Origin: Stutzerimonas stutzeri
Lineage (GTDB): Bacteria; Pseudomonadota; Gammaproteobacteria; Pseudomonadales; Pseudomonadaceae
Length of the DNA stretch: 64,000 bases
Reading direction: 5' to 3'
Assembly: GCA_002387205.1 (NCBI GenBank)
Contig: DGLA01000010.1
Location: 558,438-622,437, forward strand
Translations under genes and position numbers: made by a program
The notes under the pieces: model-generated
What the model was told of the DNA's origin: nothing
What the model saw: only the letters and a program-made list of their open reading frames with translations
Database searches by the model: none
Shown here: piece after piece, positions 43,705 through 50,222 of the stretch
Numbering within the stretch: position 1 is the first letter of the stretch
Layout: each line of letters starts with the position of its first letter

Positions 43705-44715
43705 ATGCGCACATTCAGCAGGCTGTTCGGCAGTGCCCTGCTCGCCGGCGCGGCATTGACCCTCTATCTCGACTGGACTCAGGATCGTCACAGTGGCCCG
43801 TTGCTGTCCGATCTGCGAACACTTCCGATCGAGACCCAGGGCCAATTGGGAAGCGCAGGCAACCTGCTCGGGATCGAGACCCGGCTCATGCCTGCCGATT
43901 ACCAGAGCCCCGAGCGTCTGCGACTGAAATTTGCCACCTATCTGGACCAGGCGCGTGACGCCGGCTTGCTGAACCCTTACACCATTGTCGTGTTGCCCGA
44001 GCATGTCGGCACGGGCCTGTTCGCCGTGGGCGAGAAACCTGAAGTCCAGCAGGCCCGTACCCTGCGTGACGCCATGCAGTGGACTGCGCTGAGCAACCCG
44101 TGGGAATACCTGCATGCGCTGTTCGATAACGAGGGGGATGATCGGCGCACCGAAGCGGTGCTGAAAATCAAGGCGCAGCAGATGGCCGACGACTATCAGC
44201 GGATCTTTGGAGAGCTGGCGAAAACATACGGCGTGACACTGGTGGCCGGCTCGATCGTTCTGCCAGAACCCTATCTGGACGATGGCCGACTGCGTAGCGG
44301 TACGGGACCACTCCGACAGGTCAGCCTGAGCTTTACGACGGACGGCAGCGCCTTGGGGCCATTGCAATACAAACACGCGCTGAGCCGCTACGAACAACGC
44401 TACAGCGAGGCGCCGGAACAAGGGGAGGAGTCGGTTCTGCACACTCCGGCAGGCCGACTGGCCGTACTGATTGGCTGCGATGCCTATATTCGACAGCCAT
44501 CAGCCAGAGCCGAACTGCTGGCTGTGCCAGGGGCACGCGACGAGCCGGAAGAAAGCTGCGGTGCGAAGCAGTCGATCGAAGGATTCGTGGCCCGCATGGA
44601 TGTACGCACCCTCGGGCTACCCTGGAATCTCGTCGGCTCGCCGCGCCGCCCTACTCGGCACCTGCACGGTGAGCCGGTGCGATTGCACAATATCTGGCTG
44701 CCGGAGCAACCATGA
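43705..44715 (+). CDS. Membrane-anchored nitrilase-superfamily hydrolase
   Basis: 336 residues. An N-terminal signal or anchor (MRTFSRLFGSALLAGAALTL) is followed by a carbon-nitrogen hydrolase domain with candidate triad residues: Glu in VVLPEHVG, Lys in LGPLQYKHAL and Cys in AVLIGCDAYI. The amidase substrate is unknown. An exported or anchored member is less usual than a cytosolic one. The frame is open back to 43174, antisense to fadH; the start at 43705 is chosen from the signal sequence. Its stop overlaps the start of the AraC gene (ATGA). Confidence 0.75.
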   Translation: MRTFSRLFGSALLAGAALTLYLDWTQDRHSGPLLSDLRTLPIETQGQLGSAGNLLGIETRLMPADYQSPERLRLKFATYLDQARDAGLLNPYTIVVLPEHVGTGLFAVGEKPEVQQARTLRDAMQWTALSNPWEYLHALFDNEGDDRRTEAVLKIKAQQMADDYQRIFGELAKTYGVTLVAGSIVLPEPYLDDGRLRSGTGPLRQVSLSFTTDGSALGPLQYKHALSRYEQRYSEAPEQGEESVLHTPAGRLAVLIGCDAYIRQPSARAELLAVPGARDEPEESCGAKQSIEGFVARMDVRTLGLPWNLVGSPRRPTRHLHGEPVRLHNIWLPEQP

Positions 44716-45749
44716 ATCGGCAGCGGGTCCGGCTCGGCGATCTTTCGGTTGGCTTCGTCCACAGCCTCAGCAGTGCCCTACAGGAAAAGCAGATCGACCC
44801 GCAGCCATTACTGGATGCCTATGGGCTCGACCAGGCACGTCTATCGGAGCCGCGAGCGCGGCTGTCGATCCCCCGCTACATGCGGCTGGGCCATGCCGCG
44901 ATGCAGCTTGCCAGCGACCCGGCCCTTGGTCTCGAGATGGGCCGGCTACGCAAGGCTGGCCATCTCGGGCTGGTGGGCGTGACCTCGGCGCAGGCACCAA
45001 CCCTTCGCGAAGCTGCACGTACCCTGATTCGCTACGAGCCCCTGTATGCGACAAATTACCGGGGCGCGTCGGAATTTCACGAGGATCCATCAGGCGCCTG
45101 GCTCAGGTTCTATTCCATCAGCCCCTACAACAGCTACAACCGGTTCGTCGTCGACACAGTGCTGGCTAGCTGGGTCACGCAACTTGGTGCAATTGCCGGA
45201 CAGCCGGTAACACCGGTTGCGGTGCATATCGAATTCGAATCTCCCGACTATGCCGCCCGCTACGAAACGCTTTTTGCGAAGACTGTCGAGTTCGGCGCCG
45301 AGCATAATCAACTGCGCCTGGATCAGGCGACGCTGGCGCGCCGCAATCCAGAGCACTGCCCAGGCACCTGGAGGCAGCTGCTGGAACTCTGCGACGCGGA
45401 ACTGGAAATGCGCACCCACACACGCACACTTCGCGAGCGCGTGGCCCAACTGCTAGGGCCGATGCTGAAGGGTCAGGAGCCTGATCTGCAGCAGATCGCG
45501 GGACGACTGCAATTGCCGCCATGGACCCTGCGTCGGAAACTGGAAGAAGAAGGCACCAGCTATCGCGCCATCCTCAACGACACCCGCCGCGACCTTGCCA
45601 TGGCCTATATCCGAGATACCGAATCGGCGTTCGGAGAGATTGCCTGGCTGCTCGGGTTTTCTTCCGCGGAAGCCTTTCAGCGCGCATTCAAGCGCTGGAG
45701 CGGACAGACGCCGGGGGACTACCGGCGCGAACAGCGGCGGGCCGAGTGA
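44712..45749 (+). CDS. AraC-family transcriptional regulator (OruR/VqsM-like branch)
   Basis: 345 residues. An N-terminal Arabinose_bd-like domain (about 20-205; LLDAYGLDQARLSEPRARLSIPRY) is followed by a C-terminal AraC helix-turn-helix pair (about 245-340), with LQQIAGRLQLPPWTLRRKLEEEGTSY and the signature region ESAFGEIAWLLGFSSAEAFQRAFKRWSGQTPGDYR. It probably controls its own operon with the nitrilase homologue and perhaps the divergent fadH; this is inferred from position only. Confidence 0.88.
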   Translation: MNRQRVRLGDLSVGFVHSLSSALQEKQIDPQPLLDAYGLDQARLSEPRARLSIPRYMRLGHAAMQLASDPALGLEMGRLRKAGHLGLVGVTSAQAPTLREAARTLIRYEPLYATNYRGASEFHEDPSGAWLRFYSISPYNSYNRFVVDTVLASWVTQLGAIAGQPVTPVAVHIEFESPDYAARYETLFAKTVEFGAEHNQLRLDQATLARRNPEHCPGTWRQLLELCDAELEMRTHTRTLRERVAQLLGPMLKGQEPDLQQIAGRLQLPPWTLRRKLEEEGTSYRAILNDTRRDLAMAYIRDTESAFGEIAWLLGFSSAEAFQRAFKRWSGQTPGDYRREQRRAE

Positions 45750-45836
45750 TCAGAGTTCGAAGGCATCGTCAGCCGGCTCTGGACCGTCCTGCTCTGATGC
45801 GTGCCACTCGAGAATTTCGTCTTGATAGTCGTCCAT
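45750..45836 (-). CDS. 28-residue acidic small protein
   Basis: A short minus-strand frame, ATG at 45836-45834 to TGA at 45752-45750, opening MDDYQDEILEWHASEQDGP and ending PADDAFEL. It is strongly acidic, with no cysteine and no membrane segment. AAGGGG lies about 7 bases upstream of the ATG. The stop abuts the AraC stop, so it is a convergent gene. I have a vague memory of similar ORFs being annotated in Pseudomonas. Function unknown. Confidence 0.55.
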   Translation of the reverse strand: MDDYQDEILEWHASEQDGPEPADDAFEL

Positions 45837-45999
45837 AAAGCCACCCCTTGTCGTGTCTGCCTGATTCTGCCTATCAAAGTCCATGCCAGCGAAACTAGCA
45901 GGCCTGTATGACCGAAACGTGACCTGCTTCGCACTGAATGACTAACAAATAGCCCAGGCGCTCAACCAGCACAACGCGCCACATCGCCGCATGCCCGGC

Positions 46000-46158
46000 T
46001 CAAGGTACGGTAAGACCCGCTGCAGTCATCGCCTGTCGCAACAGCCAGGCAACGATTCCAAGGGCAAGCACACTTGCCGACCAGATCAGGACCAGCCAGG
46101 TCATGCGCTTCCACAGGGGTGCCGGCCTGGATGCACCGCTTTCGTGCTTGTGCTGCAT
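46000..46158 (-). CDS. DUF2474/CydX-like small subunit of the cio oxidase
   Basis: 52 residues, ATG at 46158-46156, stop at 46002-46000. A basic N terminus (LWKRMTWLVLIWSAS) leads into one transmembrane helix (LVLIWSASVLALGIVAWLL) and a short tail. This matches DUF2474 proteins encoded after cioB in pseudomonads, analogous to CydX, which stabilises cytochrome bd in E. coli. It starts 23 bases after cioB. It probably packs against CioA/CioB. Confidence 0.8.
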   Translation of the reverse strand: MQHKHESGASRPAPLWKRMTWLVLIWSASVLALGIVAWLLRQAMTAAGLTVP

Positions 46159-46181
46159 ATATCGCTCCGTGGCGGACCGTC

Positions 46182-47189
46182 TTAGTGGTAACCGTCGTCA
46201 GCGCTGACTTTCCCGCGGAACACGTAATAGCTCCAGGCGGTATACATGAGGATCAGCGGAATGATGAGAAGCGCACCCACTAGCGTGAACCCCTGGCTCT
46301 GAGGCGGTGCTGCGGCTTCCCAGATGCTGACCGACGGAGGAATGATATTTGGCCACAAGCTGATGCCAAGTCCGCTGTAGCCCAGGAAGATCAGCGCCAG
46401 GGTGAACAGGAACGGCGAATAATGAGCGTAACGCTTGATCGAGCGAAGCAAACCGACCGTGCAGACCAACACCAGAATCGGCACCGGGAGGAACAGGATC
46501 AGGTTCGGCAGGCTGAACCAGCGCTCGGCGATGTCCGGATGCGTCAGCGGGGTCCAGATGCTGACGATGCCAGTCACCGCCAGTACCGCCCAGACCAGCG
46601 GGATACCGATGTCATGCATGCGCTTTTGCAGCTCTCCCGAAGTCTTCATGATCAGCCAGGTGCAACCAAGCAAGCCGTAAGCCACGACCAGCGCCAGCCC
46701 ACAGAAGACGGAAAACGGAGTCAGCCAGTCCAGCGGCCCACCCGCATAAGCGCGATCGACAACCGGAAAGCCATGAATGAAGGCGCCCAGGGCAACCCCT
46801 TGGAAAAACGTGGCCGCCAGCGACCCCCCGACAAATGCCTTGTCCCAGACGTGCTGGCGCGCGGCACTGGCCTTGAAGCGAAACTCGAACGCCACGCCGC
46901 GGAAGATCAACCCCATCAGCATGAAGATGATCGGCAGATAGAGCGCCGAAAGCACAACCGAGTAGGCAAGCGGAAATGCAGCGAAAAGCCCTGCGCCACC
47001 CAATACCAACCAGGTTTCATTACCGTCCCAGATCGGCGCCACGGTATTCATCGCCACGTCGCGCTCGGACGTGTCGGCCAGGAATGGAAAAAGGATCCCG
47101 ATCCCTAGGTCGAAGCCGTCCATCACGACGTACATCATGATTCCAAAGATGATGATGACGGCCCAGATAAGCGAAAGATCAATGCCCAT
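46182..47189 (-). CDS. cioB: Cyanide-insensitive terminal oxidase subunit II
   Basis: 335-residue CydB-family membrane protein with about nine helices. It opens MGIDLSLIWAVIIIFGIMMY and has the conserved APIWDGNETWLVLGG segment, plus FRGVAFEFRFK. The ATG is 2 bases beyond the cioA stop. With CioA it forms the bd-type quinol oxidase that reduces oxygen at the inner membrane. Confidence 0.93.
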   Translation of the reverse strand: MGIDLSLIWAVIIIFGIMMYVVMDGFDLGIGILFPFLADTSERDVAMNTVAPIWDGNETWLVLGGAGLFAAFPLAYSVVLSALYLPIIFMLMGLIFRGVAFEFRFKASAARQHVWDKAFVGGSLAATFFQGVALGAFIHGFPVVDRAYAGGPLDWLTPFSVFCGLALVVAYGLLGCTWLIMKTSGELQKRMHDIGIPLVWAVLAVTGIVSIWTPLTHPDIAERWFSLPNLILFLPVPILVLVCTVGLLRSIKRYAHYSPFLFTLALIFLGYSGLGISLWPNIIPPSVSIWEAAAPPQSQGFTLVGALLIIPLILMYTAWSYYVFRGKVSADDGYH

Positions 47190-47191
47190 AC

Positions 47192-48631
47192 TCAGTTCCT
47201 CTCGCCCAGGTCGTCGCCATGATCGTGGGGTATCGCCTCATCAGCCGCCGAGAGCGGCCGCATCGGTGTGCGTTTCTCGCCCGGCCCGCCGGCACCCTTC
47301 TCGTCCCCTTCATTGATGATCGGCCCCTTGGCAATCAGGCGAAGCACATAGACGAATCCGATGCCAAACACGGCGAAGTAGATCAGGACGAACATGGCCA
47401 GCGTCAAGCCGAGTTGTCCGGCGCCATGGTTCGACACGGCATCAGCCGTACGCATGATGCCGTACACCACCCAGGGCTGACGTCCGACCTCGGTGGTGAA
47501 CCAGCCTGCCAGTATCGCGAGGATCCCGGACGGCCCCATCAGCAGCGCCAGCCGCAGGAAAGGCCTGGTGTGAAAGAGCCTGCCACCGCGACGCAGCCAC
47601 AGGCTCCAGAAACCGGTGAGGATCATCAACAGCCCCAGCATGACCATGATGCGGAAGGTCCAGAACACGATCGTCGAGTTCGGCCGGTCTTCCTTCGGAA
47701 AGTCCTTCAGCGCCGGAATCTGCTCGGTCAGGCTGTGCTTGAGAATGAGGCTGCCAAGGTAAGGAATTTCCACCTTGTAGCGCGTCTCTTCACGCTCCAT
47801 GTCCGGCCAGCCAAACAGCAGCAGCGGCGTGGGCTCGCCAGAAGCGTTGTCCCAGTGCCCTTCCATCGCGGCGATTTTCGCCGGCTGGTATTCAAGCGTA
47901 TTGAGCCCGTGGAAATCCCCAACCACCGCTTGTATCGGCGCAACGATCAGCGCCATCCACATGGCCATGGAAAACATCTTGCGAACCGCTGGGTTGTCGT
48001 TTCCACGCAGCAGGTGCCAGGCGGCAGAGGCACCGACCATGAAGGCAGTGGCGAGAAACGCCGCGATTGCCATATGGGTCAGCCGGTAGGGAAAGGACGG
48101 GTTGAAGACAATTGCGAACCAGTCCACCGGGATCACGATCCCGTCGATGATCTCGTGCCCTTGCGGCGTATGCATCCAGCTATTGGACGCCAGGATCCAG
48201 AAGGTGGATATCAAGGTACCGACCGCCACCATTAGGGTGGAAAAGAAATGCAGCCCTGCGCCGACGCGGTTCCAGCCAAACAGCATGACGCCGAGGAACC
48301 CCGCTTCGAGGAAGAAAGCCGTCAGTACTTCGTAGGCCAGCAAGGGTCCCGTCACGCTTCCCGCGAACTCGGAATAGGCACTCCAGTTGGTACCGAACTG
48401 GTAGGCCATGACGATGCCGGAGACCACACCCATCCCGAAGTTCACCGCAAATATTTTCAGCCAGAAATGGTAAAGATCCCGGTAAACCTGTTGCTTGGTC
48501 TTCAACCACAGCCCTTCCAGCACGGCCAGGAAGCTGGCCAGCCCGATGGTGATCGCTGGGAAGATGATGTGGAACGAAATGGTAAAAGCGAACTGGATCC
48601 GCGCAAGCTCGAGAGCTTCCAAACCAAACAT
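47192..48631 (-). CDS. cioA: Cyanide-insensitive terminal oxidase subunit I
   Basis: 479-residue CydA-family quinol oxidase subunit. It opens MFGLEALELARIQFAFTISF with the haem-ligand histidine in SFHIIFPAITIG and contains MAYQFGTNWSAYSEFAGSV and GWFTTEVGRQPW, conserved in bd oxidases. The quinol-binding Q loop is short, which marks the CioA branch. The ATG at 48631 has GAGGGG upstream; the frame is open 66 bases further, without similarity. An Anr-like box lies 120 bases upstream. Confidence 0.93.
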   Translation of the reverse strand: MFGLEALELARIQFAFTISFHIIFPAITIGLASFLAVLEGLWLKTKQQVYRDLYHFWLKIFAVNFGMGVVSGIVMAYQFGTNWSAYSEFAGSVTGPLLAYEVLTAFFLEAGFLGVMLFGWNRVGAGLHFFSTLMVAVGTLISTFWILASNSWMHTPQGHEIIDGIVIPVDWFAIVFNPSFPYRLTHMAIAAFLATAFMVGASAAWHLLRGNDNPAVRKMFSMAMWMALIVAPIQAVVGDFHGLNTLEYQPAKIAAMEGHWDNASGEPTPLLLFGWPDMEREETRYKVEIPYLGSLILKHSLTEQIPALKDFPKEDRPNSTIVFWTFRIMVMLGLLMILTGFWSLWLRRGGRLFHTRPFLRLALLMGPSGILAILAGWFTTEVGRQPWVVYGIMRTADAVSNHGAGQLGLTLAMFVLIYFAVFGIGFVYVLRLIAKGPIINEGDEKGAGGPGEKRTPMRPLSAADEAIPHDHGDDLGERN

Positions 48632-48750
48632 GAACAACCCCTCGTCAGTAGCCGCTTGCACCTGGCTTATTAATGACTCACGCATTACTGACCGCATTAA
48701 ACCGCAAGGGTGCGCTCGACGCGCGCTACCAGATGACGCAGGGAGAGGAA

Positions 48751-48764
48751 ATGATGCAGATCAA
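48751..48764 (-). promoter_or_regulatory. Anr/Fnr-like box upstream of cioA
   Basis: On the minus strand TTGATCTGCATCAT matches the Anr/Fnr consensus TTGAT-N4-ATCAA at 9 of 10 positions, about 120 bases before the cioA ATG. In P. aeruginosa the cio genes are repressed by Anr at low oxygen; the same logic is inferred here. Confidence 0.6.
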
Positions 48765-48773
48765 AACAGATGC

Positions 48774-49106
48774 ATCGCGCCCACGCTTTGGATAGGCCCA
48801 AGCAGGTTCGGGGCAGCACTGGCAGCCAAGCCACCGCGTACGAATACGATCACTCCATCCCCATCGAGTTCGAACAGCGACACGAGCGCGTCAGAGCGCA
48901 CCGGGATGAAAAACAGGCAAAGCACTTGAACGGCGCGGGACAGTAGCCAGGCATGGCGAGCAGGCCCAAGCCCAACGCTGGCAAGAACGGCAATTACCGT
49001 AGCGACCCGGATTTTTCAGAGTGAGAAACAGTTTCAGCGCAGGGACGAGATCGGCGACAAAGGCATGAACCGACACGAGAGGTCGTGATGGCGAGGGGGA
49101 TTGCAC
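48774..49106 (-). pseudogene. Possible frameshifted small membrane protein gene
   Basis: A minus-strand frame starts at 49106 (MQSPSPSRPLVSVHAFVADL) and runs through LVPALKLFLTL. After an AAAAA run near 49011-49015 the coding-like sequence continues in another frame, with IRVATVIAVLASVGLGPARH, VLCLFFIPVRSDALVSLFEL and GVIVFVRGGLAASAAPNLLG, ending near 48774. Hydrophobic segments suggest a small membrane protein split by a one-base insertion, or a chance pair of ORFs. It overlaps the region carrying the Anr box. No family recognised. Confidence 0.25.
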
Positions 49107-49114
49107 AAACGAAA

Positions 49115-49138
49115 AAAGCGGCCTTGTTGGGCCGCTTT
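49115..49138 (-). terminator. Intrinsic terminator downstream of tRNA-Asp
   Basis: AAAGCGGCC-ttgttg-GGCCGCTTT, a 9-base inverted repeat with a T run on the minus strand, 40 bases beyond the tRNA 3' end. Confidence 0.88.
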
Positions 49139-49176
49139 CAGCGTGGCTCTAGTCGTATAAACGTACAGAGCAAATA

Positions 49177-49253
49177 TGGCGCAGCGGACGGGACTCGAAC
49201 CCGCGACCCCCGGCGTGACAGGCCGGTATTCTAACCGACTGAACTACCGCTGC
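49177..49253 (-). tRNA. tRNA-Asp(GTC)
   Basis: 77 nt on the minus strand including the encoded CCA (49179-49177). Acceptor stem GCAGCGG/CCGCTGC, D arm with AGTTCAGTCGGTTAGA, anticodon loop CTGTCAC with anticodon GTC, and T arm GCGGGTTCGAGTCCCGT. All stems pair. It follows a sigma-70 promoter and precedes a clear terminator. Confidence 0.97.
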
Positions 49254-49334
49254 GCGTCGGCCGGACTCTCGTCCGATTCGCAGAACATCTTACTGGCCGT
49301 GGAACCTAGTGGCCGATCGCCCTGCGAGGCGCGC

Positions 49335-49363
49335 AATTTACGCATCGGGTGAACTCAAGTCAA
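49335..49363 (-). promoter_or_regulatory. Sigma-70 promoter of tRNA-Asp
   Basis: On the minus strand, -35 TTGACT, a 17-base spacer, -10 TAAATT, then a GC-rich discriminator (GCGCGCCTCG) typical of stringently controlled stable-RNA promoters. It sits about 80 bases upstream of the tRNA. Confidence 0.75.
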
Positions 49364-49556
49364 CAGCCTGCTGCGGTTTTTTTAAAAAATATAGGCAATC
49401 GCCAATCACTTCAGCCAATCGAGCACCGTTGGGCACCTTTTACCTGAAAAACAGTCAGTTGCACTGGCATACTCAGACTTGGCTCAACCTGATTGAACGG
49501 CCATGCATTTGCTTTTTTACAGTCCGTCCACACCGCTTTAATCAAGTCGATGGACA
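49364..49556. other. AT-rich region upstream of gspC
   Basis: About 190 bases, including TTTTTTTAAAAAATATAGG near 49378-49396, markedly more AT-rich than the rest of the window. It probably carries the gspCD promoter, but I cannot fix a -35/-10 pair with confidence. The overlapping plus-strand ORFs are not convincing genes. Confidence 0.35.
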
Positions 49557-50219
49557 ATGGCAGTCTTCATTCAGCTTCATGGAGCGCCAAGCTTGGCTTC
49601 CCCCGCAGCAGCGCACAGACTTCGTCAGCATGCCCCTATGATCATCAGTACGGTGATCGTGGTGCTCTTCGGCCTTTATCTGACCGGTCAGATAAACGAT
49701 TGGCGACAACTGATGCGCCCATCACAGCAGAGTATTGAGGAAAACAGCCAGCCCGCCGGCGTTGCACCTGATATGCAACGCATCGCCAACCTGTTTGGAT
49801 CACCGCAGGCGCAAAGCTTCACGGCCGGGGCTGCGAATTCTGATCTAACCTTGCTTGGGAGCTTCGTGCATGCCGACCCCGCCCGGTCCACTGCAATCAT
49901 TCAGGTCAGCGGAGCAACACCGCAGCTCTACCGCGTAGATGAGGAGCTGGAACCCGGCGTACGGCTCAAAGGCGTCCACCCCGACCGGGTCGAGATACAG
50001 CGTAATGGCCGAATAGAAAGCCTGCTCTTCCCGAGTACCCGTTCCGTAACAGCCATGCCTGACAATCTGCCGGACTACAGTGAACCCGCAGACCTGAATC
50101 AACCGGATCCACAAGCGGAACTGCTTCAACAACAGATGGAAGCACTTCGCCTGCAGATGGAAGGGGGCAGCCCACCCGTTTCCATGCCCACCGACGAATC
50201 GCCCACGGAAGACGACTGA
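49557..50219 (+). CDS. gspC: Type II secretion inner-membrane protein GspC (XcpP-like)
   Basis: 220 residues: a short cytoplasmic N terminus, one transmembrane helix (about 28-45; MIISTVIVVLFGLYLTG), and the periplasmic homology region (IANLFG, LTLLGSFVHADPARSTAIIQ, YRVDEELEPGVRLKGVHPDR), which in GspC binds the secretin. It ends in a Gln/Leu coiled segment and Pro/Ser/Asp-rich tail instead of a PDZ domain, like XcpP. The RBS for the ATG at 49557 is weak. The next start is 4 bases after its stop. Confidence 0.85.
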   Translation: MAVFIQLHGAPSLASPAAAHRLRQHAPMIISTVIVVLFGLYLTGQINDWRQLMRPSQQSIEENSQPAGVAPDMQRIANLFGSPQAQSFTAGAANSDLTLLGSFVHADPARSTAIIQVSGATPQLYRVDEELEPGVRLKGVHPDRVEIQRNGRIESLLFPSTRSVTAMPDNLPDYSEPADLNQPDPQAELLQQQMEALRLQMEGGSPPVSMPTDESPTEDD

Positions 50220-50222
50220 CTG

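Noticed and set aside
47219..48235. 338-codon plus-strand frame across cioA
   Set aside because: Antisense shadow of a well-supported oxidase gene; Arg/His/Gln-rich translation.
49177..49253. Integration site of a mobile element at tRNA-Asp
   Set aside because: No integrase gene and no direct repeat of the tRNA 3' end was seen on either side within the window.
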